Assembly (NCBI RefSeq): GCF_014646155.1
Contig: NZ_BMMX01000011.1
Coordinates: 62,001-126,000, forward strand
Length of the DNA: 64,000 nt
Source of the DNA: Mangrovihabitans endophyticus
GTDB taxonomy: Bacteria > Actinomycetota > Actinomycetes > Mycobacteriales > Micromonosporaceae
Direction: 5' to 3'
The first letter of the stretch is position 1; each line of letters starts with the position of its first letter. The notes under the pieces are model-generated. The model did no database searches, had not been told where the DNA came from, and saw nothing but the letters and a program-made list of their open reading frames with translations. Position numbers and translations under genes: made by a program. This document shows positions 45,350 to 53,952 of this stretch, piece after piece.

Positions 45350-45874
45350 TTACCCGCGCTCGATCTCGACCCGCTCGATCACCACGTCCTCGCGGGGCCG
45401 GTCACCGGGGCCGGTCGGCGTGGTGGCGATGGCGTCGACCACCTTCGTCGACTGGTCGTCGGCGACCGCACCGAAGATCGTGTGCCGGCGGTTCAGGTGC
45501 GGCGTGGGCGCGACGGTGATGAAGAACTGAGAGCCGTTGGTGCCCGGCCCGGCGTTCGCCATGGCCAGCAGGTACGGCCGGTCGAACTGCAGCTCAGGGT
45601 GGAATTCGTCGGCGAACTGGAAGCCCGGCCCGCCGCGCCCGGTGCCCGTCGGGTCACCCATCTGAACCATGAAACCGGAGATGACGCGGTGCGAGATGGT
45701 TCCGTCGTAGTACGGGCCGTTGCCCTTCTGGCCGGTGCGCGGGTCCACGTAGTCCTTGGTGCCCTCGGCGAGCTCCACGAAGTTGCGCACGGTAGCCGGC
45801 GCGTGGTCCGGGAACAGCTGGAGACGAATCTGGCCGTGGTTGGTGTGCAGGGTGGCGTAAAGCTTCTCGGCCAC
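45350..45874 (-). CDS. ppiA: Peptidyl-prolyl cis-trans isomerase (cyclophilin)
   Basis: The 174-residue cyclophilin has HRVISGFMVQMGDPTGTG, FADEFHPEL, LAMANAGPGTNGSQFFIT and LNRRHTIFG, which include the catalytic Arg, Phe and Gln residues. It lacks a signal peptide, so it acts in the cytoplasm on Xaa-Pro bonds during folding. The order rhomboid next to cyclophilin, both on this strand and 9 bp apart, is common in actinobacteria. Confidence 0.95.
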   Translation of the reverse strand: MAEKLYATLHTNHGQIRLQLFPDHAPATVRNFVELAEGTKDYVDPRTGQKGNGPYYDGTISHRVISGFMVQMGDPTGTGRGGPGFQFADEFHPELQFDRPYLLAMANAGPGTNGSQFFITVAPTPHLNRRHTIFGAVADDQSTKVVDAIATTPTGPGDRPREDVVIERVEIERG

Positions 45875-46002
45875 GGGTACTCCTTCTGTCGTCCGACAGT
45901 CCTTTTGCCTTCCGGATCCTCCCCCATGTGTCTGATCGGGCGACGCGGGGGTACCTGAGAGGGCAACATGATGAGGGAGCGAACCTCAGGAGGTGGGCAC
46001 TG

Positions 46003-46704
46003 GTGCTCGAGACGATGCGCCGCAAGCGCCGCAGCAACAAGATGAAGAGCGAGCTCGGCCAGAGCGTCGATCACTTCCGGCGGGCGGCCGCCATCGCTGC
46101 TCAGGAGACCGGCGCCACGGTCGGCCCGAAGTTCAACGCCGCACGTGAGCGTGTGCAGCCGGTGGCGGGCAAGGCCCGCGACGCGGCTGCGAGCGGCTGG
46201 GGCAGCACCGTGGCGACGCTGGGACCCATGGTGGCCTCGGCGGCGGGCAACGTACGTCAGGCGAACAAGGAAACCAAGAAGGCGGCCAAGGCGAACCGCA
46301 AGGCCGCGGAGAAGAACGCCAAGAAGCTCGAGAAGCGCACCAACAAGGCGCTCGGCCGCAAGCAGCGCGGCCGGAAGACCTCGACGCTGCTAGGGATCGC
46401 CCTGGTCGGCGGTGCGGTGGGTGCCGGAGCGGCGTACGCCGTGCGTCGGCGCCGGGCCGCACAGTGGGACGAGTACGACCCGGCGGAGCCGGTCGACACG
46501 CCCACGGCCGTGATCGACACCGCGGATGACGCGGCGTTCGAGCCGACGGACCAGACGGAGACGACCGCTCCGGCCGCCGGCGCGGGCCTTGACGCCGCAG
46601 TCGCCGAGGACCCGACGCTGCGCACCGGCACGGCGGACCAGACCTCGTCGACGCAGCACAGCCCCGAGGTGGCCCGCATGGCCAGCGGTAAGAACTCCGA
46701 CTGA
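46003..46704 (+). CDS. Lys/Ala-rich single-pass membrane protein of unknown function
   Basis: The 233-residue protein starts with a basic N-terminus, then a long Lys/Ala-rich helical region (QANKETKKAAKANRKAAEK) that may be coiled coil, one membrane helix with TLLGIALVGGAVGAGAAYAV and an acidic Thr/Asp-rich tail. GTG 46003 has AGGAGG 9 nt upstream. Such proteins are found next to ppiA in actinomycetes, but no function is known. Confidence 0.8.
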   Translation: MLETMRRKRRSNKMKSELGQSVDHFRRAAAIAAQETGATVGPKFNAARERVQPVAGKARDAAASGWGSTVATLGPMVASAAGNVRQANKETKKAAKANRKAAEKNAKKLEKRTNKALGRKQRGRKTSTLLGIALVGGAVGAGAAYAVRRRRAAQWDEYDPAEPVDTPTAVIDTADDAAFEPTDQTETTAPAAGAGLDAAVAEDPTLRTGTADQTSSTQHSPEVARMASGKNSD

Positions 46705-46731
46705 CCGGAGAGGGAAAGTCGGCGGTCACCA

Positions 46732-46764
46732 GCCGGGTCGGATGCCTCGCGCATCCGATCCGGC
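46732..46764. terminator. Hairpin between convergent membrane-protein and eccB genes
   Basis: GCCGGGTCGGATGC (46732-46745) and GCATCCGATCCGGC (46751-46764) pair at 13 of 14 positions around a 5-nt loop. It lies 28 bp after the plus-strand stop. Probable bidirectional terminator. Confidence 0.65.
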
Positions 46765-46802
46765 TAGTCCCTTGTCGAAGATCCGGCTAGTCCCTTGTCG
46801 AA
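46757..46802. repeat. 23-bp perfect direct repeat x2
   Basis: GATCCGGCTAGTCCCTTGTC plus GAA occurs at 46757-46779 and again at 46780-46802. The first copy overlaps the right arm of the terminator hairpin, so part of the stem sequence was duplicated. Confidence 0.95.
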
Positions 46803-46840
46803 GCAAGCGGTCTCTGGCCTCCCGCCGGGGGCCGCTGCGG

Positions 46841-48271
46841 TCAGTCCGACGCGGTGACCGGTCGGCGGGCTCGTTCCGGGTCCAGCGACGGCCCCTGCGG
46901 CAGCAGCGAGACCAACTGGGCGGGCACCTCGACCGGTTTGGCGTCGTGGTAGCCCAGCTTGCCGAGCAGGTTGCGGGAGGCGATCGGGTAGCGGACGCCC
47001 GTGTCGGTCACGACGCTGACGGTGCCGGCGGTGGCCGGCGCGGTCGGTGAGGCCGCCGAGACGACAAGCGCTCCGTGTCCCCGGGGCACATGCACCAGGT
47101 CGGCCTGAACGCCGCCGGGCAGGGCGTCAGCGCGGCGCACCGGTGCGCCGGCCGGTACGGCCGGGTCAATGCGCACCGTGAGGGAGTCGTTCTCCGCCGA
47201 GGTCACGCAGACCCGCCGCGCGGAATCGAGCAGCGTCGGCACGGTCGCCGGGAAGCCCGCGGTGGACGCCGCGGCGGTGAGCACGGTGGCCGACCGTGGC
47301 AGGTTGCCGTAACGCGTGCGGTCCATGTCCTCCGGTTCGGCGCCCTCCGGGGCGGCACGCATCAACAACGCCTGCACCTCGGTGAGGTCCGCGACTCCGT
47401 CCGCCATGACCACGCCCCAGGTGGGCGAGCCGTTCGGGTCGCTGGAGACGCGCAGGAGCTGTCCCACCCGATGGTTCGGCATGGTCGGCGACGGCGCGCC
47501 GTGCCGCGGGATGCGCGGCGCCTGCAGGTCGGCGCCCACCGGGACGGCGTTCAGCCAGCCGGTGGCCACCGGAAGCGGTTGTTCGGTCCAGCCGAACCAG
47601 GTGCGCGTCTGCTGCACCCGGCTCCCCGGCACGAGGAAGCGCCGGTTGCCGAAGACCAGATAGATCCGGTCCAGCGCGTCGGAGACGAGCAGGGCCTGCG
47701 GTTTCCCGCCGGGCGGTGGCGCGGCGAGGGTGTTGCCGCCGGCGATCCGATCGCCGACCAGCAGCAGGCTCCGCGGTTCCGCGATCGGGGAGTCGCCCGC
47801 CCGCTGGGAACAGACAGTCCAGTCGTCGGGCAGCAGATGGTCGGCGTCGGGCAGCGAATCCGGGGCGTCCGGGATGCCGAGGGGCTCGCCCAGGCTCATC
47901 GTGGCCAGGCGGTCGGACGAGGTGCTGACCACCTTCGGCTCGGACGAGTTGGCGATCAGCAGGCCCGAGCTGTAGTTGATGATCGGATGCAACCGGTCGT
48001 CGGTCTTGAGATAGACGAAGCGCGCGCCGGAACCCTTCTCCAGGAAGACCACCGACTCGTCGCGCAACTCGACGGTGTTCGTGCCGGTGAGGATGCCGTA
48101 GACCAGGGTGCCGCCCAGCGCCAGCGTGGCGATGACGGCACCGACCAGCACCGTCATGCCGGCTCGCCGCAGCGGCGAGCGGTGCGGGTCGGGATCGTGG
48201 GTGACCAGGGCCGCCACCACCCGCTGCAGCGAGTATTGGTAGGAGTGGAGCTGGTCCTGACGCGACGGCAC
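46841..48271 (-). CDS. eccB: Type VII (ESX) secretion protein EccB, orphan
   Basis: The 476-residue protein starts PSRQDQLHSYQYSLQRVVAAL, the conserved EccB N-terminus, and has one membrane helix (about 40-62) followed by a large periplasmic repeat domain. EccB is a core part of the ESX membrane complex. No eccC, eccD, eccE, mycP or WXG100 gene occurs within the neighbouring genes, so it stands alone here. GTG 48271 is used rather than 48280, to match the family start. Confidence 0.93.
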   Translation of the reverse strand: MPSRQDQLHSYQYSLQRVVAALVTHDPDPHRSPLRRAGMTVLVGAVIATLALGGTLVYGILTGTNTVELRDESVVFLEKGSGARFVYLKTDDRLHPIINYSSGLLIANSSEPKVVSTSSDRLATMSLGEPLGIPDAPDSLPDADHLLPDDWTVCSQRAGDSPIAEPRSLLLVGDRIAGGNTLAAPPPGGKPQALLVSDALDRIYLVFGNRRFLVPGSRVQQTRTWFGWTEQPLPVATGWLNAVPVGADLQAPRIPRHGAPSPTMPNHRVGQLLRVSSDPNGSPTWGVVMADGVADLTEVQALLMRAAPEGAEPEDMDRTRYGNLPRSATVLTAAASTAGFPATVPTLLDSARRVCVTSAENDSLTVRIDPAVPAGAPVRRADALPGGVQADLVHVPRGHGALVVSAASPTAPATAGTVSVVTDTGVRYPIASRNLLGKLGYHDAKPVEVPAQLVSLLPQGPSLDPERARRPVTASD

Positions 48272-48302
48272 GACCAGCACTCTAGAGGCAGCGGTCGATG
48301 AC

Positions 48303-49448
48303 TCACAGCCAGCCGTTGCGGCGGAACGCCCGATAGAGAAGCACGGACACGCCCAGCATCAGCGCGATCACCACCGGATAGCCGTACTGCCAGTGGGTTT
48401 CCGGCATGAAGCTGAAGTTCATCCCGTACACGCCGGCGATGGCGGTCCAGGCCGCCGAGATGCCGGCCCACGCGGCGATCTTGCGCATGTCGTTGTTCTG
48501 ATCGACGGTCACCTGGGCCAGCCGCGCCTGCAGGACCGAATTGAGCAGGTCGTCGTAGGAGGCGACCTGTTCGACCGTACGGGTGAGGTGGTCCTGCACG
48601 TCGCGGAAGTACCGCCGGATCTCCTTGGGCACCAGCCGGCTCTGCGACGAGGTGATGGTGGCCAGCGGGCGCTGCAGCGGCATCACCGCGCGGCGGAACT
48701 CCACCAGCTCCCGCTTCATCTGGTAGATCTGCTGCACGGTGCTGCCGCCCTCGCGGGAGAACACTCCTTCCTCCAGGATGTCCAGGTCCGCCTCGACCTG
48801 CTCGGCGACGGCCACGTAGGCGTCCACCACGCGGTCGGTCACCGCGTACGCCACCGCCCACGGTCCCTGCTCCAGTAGGACGCCGCGCTCCTCCAGGTCG
48901 GCCCGCACCGGCGCCAGCCGGGTCGCGTCGCCGTGCCGCACCGTGATCACGAATCGTTCGCCGATGAACAGCATCATCTGACCGGTCTCGACGATCTGCG
49001 AGGTCTCGGTGAGCTGGCTGTGCGGCACGTACCGGGCGGTGCGCAGCACCAGCACGTGCACCGCGCTGTACTGCTCCAGCTTGGGCCGCTGCTCCGCCTT
49101 GACCGCGTCCTCGACGGCCAGTTCGTGCAGGCCGTACGTGTGCGCGATGGCGGACATCTGCTCCTGGGAGGGCTCGTGCAGCCCCAGCCACACGAAGGCG
49201 CCGTCGCGGGAACATGCCTCGCGCAGCGCCTCGTCCGGGCTGAACGTGCCGGGCTCGCGGCGGCCCGCGACATAGACCCCGCAGTCGACCACCGCGCTCT
49301 GCTCGCCGAGGTGGCCGGAGCCGTTGGCCTGTCCCTCGGCGGTGCCCAGGATCCGGTTCATGGCGCGCACCGGGGCGGTCCACGCCCGCTGCAGAGACCG
49401 GTTGACGGCCACCGACCGGCTGCGGCCGCGAACAGTGTTGTCGGCCAT
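48303..49448 (-). CDS. corA: CorA family magnesium/cobalt transporter
   Basis: The 381-residue protein ends in two membrane helices with the CorA selectivity motif GMN in YGMNFSFMPETHW. The N-terminal cytoplasmic funnel domain is of normal length. It imports Mg2+ (also Co2+/Ni2+). The ATG at 49448 is used since a longer frame upstream is Arg/Pro-rich and non-coding in appearance. The 250-bp leader holds a large hairpin and a perfect palindrome, described separately. Confidence 0.94.
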   Translation of the reverse strand: MADNTVRGRSRSVAVNRSLQRAWTAPVRAMNRILGTAEGQANGSGHLGEQSAVVDCGVYVAGRREPGTFSPDEALREACSRDGAFVWLGLHEPSQEQMSAIAHTYGLHELAVEDAVKAEQRPKLEQYSAVHVLVLRTARYVPHSQLTETSQIVETGQMMLFIGERFVITVRHGDATRLAPVRADLEERGVLLEQGPWAVAYAVTDRVVDAYVAVAEQVEADLDILEEGVFSREGGSTVQQIYQMKRELVEFRRAVMPLQRPLATITSSQSRLVPKEIRRYFRDVQDHLTRTVEQVASYDDLLNSVLQARLAQVTVDQNNDMRKIAAWAGISAAWTAIAGVYGMNFSFMPETHWQYGYPVVIALMLGVSVLLYRAFRRNGWL

Positions 49449-49504
49449 GGAAACCTCCCCCAGTCGCTGGATCCAGCATCCGAGGCTAACCGGCGGGCAG
49501 GAAC

Positions 49505-49562
49505 GCCGGGCGGGCCGCGCACACCGTTCGGGGGGAGAACGGCTGCGCACGGCCCGCCGGGC
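49505..49562. terminator. Large hairpin in the corA leader
   Basis: The arms 49505-49529 and 49537-49562 are near-complementary: CCGTTC/GAACGG at the tip is perfect, and GCCGGGCGGGCC/GGCCCGCCGGGC at the base matches at 11 of 12. It lies 57 bp ahead of corA. It may terminate the upstream aminotransferase transcript or act as a leader attenuator. Confidence 0.5.
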
Positions 49563-49654
49563 GCGGGGGGTGAGGAAAGAGGATCAACGGTGCCCGCGAG
49601 CGAGCGCCGTTGAGCATTGTGATCCGGACGCCACCCGCAAGGGAAACCGAGAAT

Positions 49655-49672
49655 GTGTCGGAAATCCGACAC
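49655..49672. promoter_or_regulatory. 18-bp palindrome, likely operator
   Basis: GTGTCGGA-AA-TCCGACAC is a perfect 8-bp dyad with a 2-nt centre, better suited to a dimeric repressor than to an RNA hairpin. It lies 27 bp after the aminotransferase stop and about 207 bp before corA on the same strand. Confidence 0.55.
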
Positions 49673-49698
49673 TATGTATCAGGCGGGCAGGAAGTTCC

Positions 49699-50793
49699 TC
49701 AGGCGCGCACCTCATCGATCGCCGCGGCGAGCCGGCGCACACCCTCATCGATCTGATCCACGGTCACCGCGGAGTACGCCAGGCGCACCGAGTGCTCCCC
49801 GCCGTCCAGCAGGAAGTCGCTGCCCTTGACGATGGCGACGCCCTTCTTCATGGCCGCCGGGAACAACCGGTCCACCGCCACGTCCTCGGGGAGATCGACC
49901 CAGAGGAAGTAGCCGCCGTCCGGCTCGGTGAAGGTGGCGCCGGGGATGTGCGTGCGGATCGCCTCGGCCAGCACCCGGGCGCGCTCGCCGAGGGCGGCGC
50001 TCACCGTGGCGACGGACCGCTCGATGTCGCCGGAGACGCAGAACTGGTGCACGATCGCCTCGGACACCATGCCCGGCGAGATGTAGAGGTTGGTGGCCTT
50101 CTTGGCGATCGCATCGATCAGCGCGGCCGGGCCGACCAGGTAACCGACCCGGACGCCGGGGCACACCGTCTTGGTGAAGCTGGATGCGTGCACCACCGCG
50201 TTGTCCGAGTCCATCGACAGCATCGACGGCAGCGCGTCGCCGCGGAAGCGAATGTCCACGTACGGGTCGTCCTCGAAGATGGTGAACCCGTACTCCACGG
50301 CCATGCTCAGCAGGGCGCGGCGCTTCTCCACGGACAGCGTGACGCCGGCCGGGTTCTGATAGTTCGGGATGATGTGTGCCAGCCGGGGCCGCAGGCCGCT
50401 CTCCAGCAGCGCACGCAGCTCGTCCACGTCGATGCCGTCCGGCTGGATGGTCACCTGGTGCACCTTGGCGCCCAGGTTCTGCAGGCTCAGCAGCGTCCGG
50501 TCGTACGTGGGCTTCTCCACCACCACGTCGTCGCCGGGCTGGATCAGGTGGTTGAACAGGAACGCGTCGGCCTGCAGCGAACCGTTCGTCACGATGACCT
50601 GATCGGCGGTGACCCCGTGCTTCTCCGCGATCCACTTGCGCAGCGGGACATAGCCGACGGAGGTGCCGTAGGCCGTCATCCCGGCGGGATCGGCGTCGAA
50701 GGCGCGGGCGGCGGCGGCCTTGAGGCCGGCCACGTCGACGATGTCCAGGGACGGCGCACCACGGGCGAACGAGATCAACTGCTCAGCGGTCAT
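49699..50793 (-). CDS. PLP-dependent aminotransferase, class I/II (LysN/MocR-like)
   Basis: The 364-residue protein has the PLP-binding pattern TNGSLQADAFL, HIIPNYQNPAGVTLS and HASSFTKTVCPGVRVGY, where the Lys of SFTK forms the Schiff base. It resembles 2-aminoadipate aminotransferases and MocR C-terminal domains, but has no DNA-binding domain. Substrate is not clear. It diverges from the Nudix gene at 50831. Confidence 0.92.
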   Translation of the reverse strand: MTAEQLISFARGAPSLDIVDVAGLKAAAARAFDADPAGMTAYGTSVGYVPLRKWIAEKHGVTADQVIVTNGSLQADAFLFNHLIQPGDDVVVEKPTYDRTLLSLQNLGAKVHQVTIQPDGIDVDELRALLESGLRPRLAHIIPNYQNPAGVTLSVEKRRALLSMAVEYGFTIFEDDPYVDIRFRGDALPSMLSMDSDNAVVHASSFTKTVCPGVRVGYLVGPAALIDAIAKKATNLYISPGMVSEAIVHQFCVSGDIERSVATVSAALGERARVLAEAIRTHIPGATFTEPDGGYFLWVDLPEDVAVDRLFPAAMKKGVAIVKGSDFLLDGGEHSVRLAYSAVTVDQIDEGVRRLAAAIDEVRA

Positions 50794-50830
50794 AGCCCCA
50801 GCTTACGAGGCGGCTCGACATGATTTTTTC

Positions 50831-51286
50831 ATGGCTGCACCCGAACCCCTCCGCGTGGCCGGAGCTCTCGTGGTGCACGACGACGGCCGCATTTTCTTCC
50901 AGAAGCGCTCGCCCGCACGGAAACTCTTCCCGGACACCTGGGACATCGTCGGCGGTCACGTGGAACCCGGCGAATCGGTCGAGGAGGCGCTGCGCCGGGA
51001 GACGACCGAGGAGACCGGATGGCAGATCTCGGTCGTGCTCGCGGCCCTCGAACCGTGCTCCTGGACCGGTGACGACGGCCTCGCCCGGGTCGAGTCCGAC
51101 TTCCTGGTCCGGGTCGACGGTGACCTCGAACGCCCTCGACTGGAGCAGGGCAAGCACACCGAGTTCCGCTGGCTGGCCGAGCACGAGCTGGACCTGCTTC
51201 AGGAGAACCGCGCTCCCGACGACACGATGCTCCGCCGCATCGTCGAGCAGGGCTTCGCCGCGCTGCGGCTTCTGGGACTCTCCTGA
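50831..51286 (+). CDS. Nudix hydrolase
   Basis: The 151-residue protein has a full Nudix box: GGHVEPGESVEEALRRETTE followed by ETGW, with the RExxEExG core. It hydrolyses a nucleoside diphosphate linked to some group X. ATG 50831 fits the family start. Its stop is 63 bp before the nucleotidyltransferase operon, so it may be co-transcribed and control levels of a CDP- or NDP-linked intermediate, which is speculation. Confidence 0.9.
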   Translation: MAAPEPLRVAGALVVHDDGRIFFQKRSPARKLFPDTWDIVGGHVEPGESVEEALRRETTEETGWQISVVLAALEPCSWTGDDGLARVESDFLVRVDGDLERPRLEQGKHTEFRWLAEHELDLLQENRAPDDTMLRRIVEQGFAALRLLGLS

Positions 51287-51349
51287 CCTGGAGCTGTAGC
51301 ACATTGGCTATCCTCGGCAGCTCGACACCCTCGCCGGAAGGAAACACCC

Positions 51350-52081
51350 ATGATCGGTCTGGTTCTCGCCGCCGGAGCCGGGCGGCGGCTGCGGCCGTAC
51401 ACCGACACCCTGCCCAAGGCTCTCGTGCCGGTTGACGGCGACACCACGATCATGGACATCTCGCTGCGCAACCTGGCCGCCGCCGGGCTGACCGACGTGA
51501 CAATCGTCGTCGGCTACTGCGCCGACGCGGTGGTGCAGCGGGTGGACGCCTTCCAGAGCAAGTACGGTGTGAAGATCTCCCTCGTGCACAATGACAAGGC
51601 CGAGGAATGGAACAACGCCTACTCCCTGTGGCTCGCACGCGACCACTTCGCCCAGGGTGCGCTGCTCGTCAACGGCGACACCGTGCACCCGGTGAGCGTG
51701 GAGCAGACCCTGCTCGCCAACCGCGGGCCGGGGATTCTGCTTGCCATCGACAATGTTAAGAAGCTGGGCGACGAAGAGATGAAGACGATCTTTTCGGAAG
51801 ATGGCCGGCTCACCAAGATTACGAAGCTGATGGACCCGGCCGACGCGTTCGGCGAATACATCGGCGCGACGATCATCGAGCCGTCCGTCGCCGCGGGCCT
51901 CGCCGATGCGTTGAAGACCACGTGGGAACGCGATCCGAACCTCTACTACGAGGACGGCTATCAGGAGCTGGCCGACCGTGGCGGCGAGATCCGGGGGGCG
52001 GCCATCGGCGACGTGCCCTGGGTCGAGGTGGACAACCACGAGGATCTGGCCAAGGCACGGGACATCGCATGCCGCTACTAG
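51350..52081 (+). CDS. LicC-like nucleotidyltransferase (NTP:phospho-alcohol)
   Basis: The 243-residue protein has the nucleotidyltransferase start LVLAAGAGRRLRPYTDTLPK (4-23) and EEWNNAYSLWLARD, a motif resembling the NN-x-YS/T segment of phosphocholine cytidylyltransferase LicC and inositol-1-phosphate cytidylyltransferases. NGDTVHP carries the metal-binding Asp. It probably joins CTP (or another NTP) to a phosphorylated alcohol. The next gene's ATG lies within its last codons, a 13-nt overlap, so the genes are translationally coupled. Confidence 0.85.
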   Translation: MIGLVLAAGAGRRLRPYTDTLPKALVPVDGDTTIMDISLRNLAAAGLTDVTIVVGYCADAVVQRVDAFQSKYGVKISLVHNDKAEEWNNAYSLWLARDHFAQGALLVNGDTVHPVSVEQTLLANRGPGILLAIDNVKKLGDEEMKTIFSEDGRLTKITKLMDPADAFGEYIGATIIEPSVAAGLADALKTTWERDPNLYYEDGYQELADRGGEIRGAAIGDVPWVEVDNHEDLAKARDIACRY

Positions 52082-53130
52082 CGCGCAGCGTCCAAACCCC
52101 GCTGCACATCGACGTACGCCGCGGCGCGGTCGCTGACCTGGGCCGCATCCTGGCCGACGGGCGCATCTCGGCGGGCGGTGACGTGGCGGTCGTGGTCGGC
52201 CCCGGCCAGGGCGAGCGGATCGCCGAGCTGATCCGCCCGTCGCTGCGCGCGGCGGACGTCTACACCACCGTCGGCGGCACCCTCGACGCGGCCATGGAAC
52301 TGGCGGACAAGCTGCGGTCCCGGGCCTATGACGCGGTGGTCGGCATCGGCGGCGGCAAGACCGTCGACACCACCAAATACGCGGCCACCCGGTGGGCGCT
52401 GCCCATGGTGTCGGTGGCCACCAGCCTGGCCAACGACGGCATCGCGTCTCCGGTGGCCAGCCTGGTCAACGACGGGATCAAGGGGTCCTACGGCTCGCAC
52501 ATCCCGCTGGCCGTCATCGTCGACCTGGACTTCGTGGAGAACGGACCGGAGCGCATCAACCGCTCCGGCATCGGCGACGTGATCAGCAACATCAGCGCCC
52601 TCGCCGACTGGGAGCTGGCCCGCCAGGTCCGCGGCGAGCCGGTGGACGGGCTGGCCGCCTCGCTGGCGCGGATGGGTGCCGAAGCGGTGCTCACCATGCC
52701 CGGCGACATGAACGACGACGCGTTCGTCACCGTCCTCGCCGAGGCGCTGATCTCCAGCGGGCTCGCCATGGCCGTCTGCGGCAGCAGCCGCCCGGCCAGC
52801 GGCGGCTGCCACGAGATCATGCACGCCACCGACACGCTCTTCCCCGGCACCGGCTCCCACGGCGAGCTGGCCGGGCTGGGCGCGCTGTTCTGCACCTTCC
52901 TGCGCGAAGACATGACCCGCTTCGCGCAGATGTCCGCATGCCTGGCCCGTCACGGGTTGCCCCGCACACCCTCGGACGTCGGTTTGACCGGCGACCAGTT
53001 CGTGGACGTGGTGGCGTTCGCACCCCGCACCCGCCCGGACCGCTACACCATCCTCGAACACCTCGCGATGTCCACCGACGAGATCCGCCGGAAGCTGGCC
53101 GACTATGACCGAGCCGTCACCCACCCGTGA
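52069..53130 (+). CDS. sn-Glycerol-1-phosphate dehydrogenase-like enzyme
   Basis: The 353-residue iron-type dehydrogenase-fold protein has GIGGGKTVDTTKYAA (92-106) for NAD binding and SVATSLANDGIASPVASL (115-132), typical of glycerol-1-phosphate dehydrogenases (EgsA/AraM). Metal ligands are likely the Asp of GDVISNISALAD and the His residues of HEIMHATD and GTGSHGELAG. It would reduce dihydroxyacetone phosphate to sn-glycerol-1-phosphate. Relatives such as 3-dehydroquinate-synthase-like cyclases are less likely. It overlaps both neighbours. Confidence 0.82.
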   Translation: MPLLARSVQTPLHIDVRRGAVADLGRILADGRISAGGDVAVVVGPGQGERIAELIRPSLRAADVYTTVGGTLDAAMELADKLRSRAYDAVVGIGGGKTVDTTKYAATRWALPMVSVATSLANDGIASPVASLVNDGIKGSYGSHIPLAVIVDLDFVENGPERINRSGIGDVISNISALADWELARQVRGEPVDGLAASLARMGAEAVLTMPGDMNDDAFVTVLAEALISSGLAMAVCGSSRPASGGCHEIMHATDTLFPGTGSHGELAGLGALFCTFLREDMTRFAQMSACLARHGLPRTPSDVGLTGDQFVDVVAFAPRTRPDRYTILEHLAMSTDEIRRKLADYDRAVTHP

Positions 53131-53830
53131 GCCCACGGCCGCGGACTTCTATGCGGTCAACCGAGGTGGTGGCCTGTTCAGCGAACTGATCAGCCAGCGC
53201 CTCGGCGCGCGGGTCGCGGTGTTCGCCAACCGGCACAAGCTGTCGCCCACCGTGCTGACCGTCGGCAACCTCGGCGTCGGCTGCCTGATCTCGTTCGTGG
53301 TCATCGCCACCGCGGGACCGGTCGCCGACGGCCGCGTCTGGGCCTGGGCGATCGGTCTGGTCGCGCTGGTCGGTTGGCAGTTCGCGTACGCGCTGGACTG
53401 CGCCGACGGACAACTGGCCCGAGTCACGCACCAGACCAGCCCGGCGGGGGCGCGCGTCGACGTGCTCTGCGATGTGGCGGCACAGGTCGCACTGGTGTCG
53501 GCCCTGGCCGCGGTGGCCCACGCGCAGGTGCCGGAGACACCGGCCTGGCTGCTGGGCGCGTTCGCCGGCACCTGGATGGTCAACTTGGTGACGTCGGTGA
53601 TGCAGGCCGGTCCGCAGGCCGCCAGCATCGTCACCAGCACCTCGTTCCCGGTGCGGGTGGTGAAGCTGGTGCGCGACTACGGCGCCGTGATCGCGCTGGC
53701 GGGCGTGGTGCTGATCGCTGCGCCACAGTGGACGGTCTGGGTGGTCTGCCTGTTCACGTTGATCAACGCAGCCTTCCTGGCGGCGAGCATCGCGATGGCG
53801 GGGCGCAACTCCCTGCGCCCGCAGCCCTGA
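53105..53830 (+). CDS. CDP-alcohol phosphotransferase
   Basis: The 241-residue membrane protein has about six helices and the full CDP-alcohol phosphotransferase signature D98-x2-DG(101-102)-x2-AR(105-106)-x8-G115-x3-D119-x3-D123. It transfers a phospho-alcohol from a CDP-activated donor to a second alcohol, or the reverse. Its ATG overlaps the dehydrogenase gene by 26 nt. With the two upstream genes it forms a complete make-activate-transfer set for one phospho-alcohol group. Confidence 0.92.
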   Translation: MTEPSPTREPTAADFYAVNRGGGLFSELISQRLGARVAVFANRHKLSPTVLTVGNLGVGCLISFVVIATAGPVADGRVWAWAIGLVALVGWQFAYALDCADGQLARVTHQTSPAGARVDVLCDVAAQVALVSALAAVAHAQVPETPAWLLGAFAGTWMVNLVTSVMQAGPQAASIVTSTSFPVRVVKLVRDYGAVIALAGVVLIAAPQWTVWVVCLFTLINAAFLAASIAMAGRNSLRPQP

Positions 53831-53952
53831 CCCCAACCCCAACCCCGCGCAGGCATCCGCCAGCCGCGTTCCCGCCGGCCCCCGGCCCCCGGCCGGCCCC
53901 CCGGCCCCCCGGCCGCGTCCGCAGCCGGGCCCGCAGCCGGGCCCCGGCCGTC

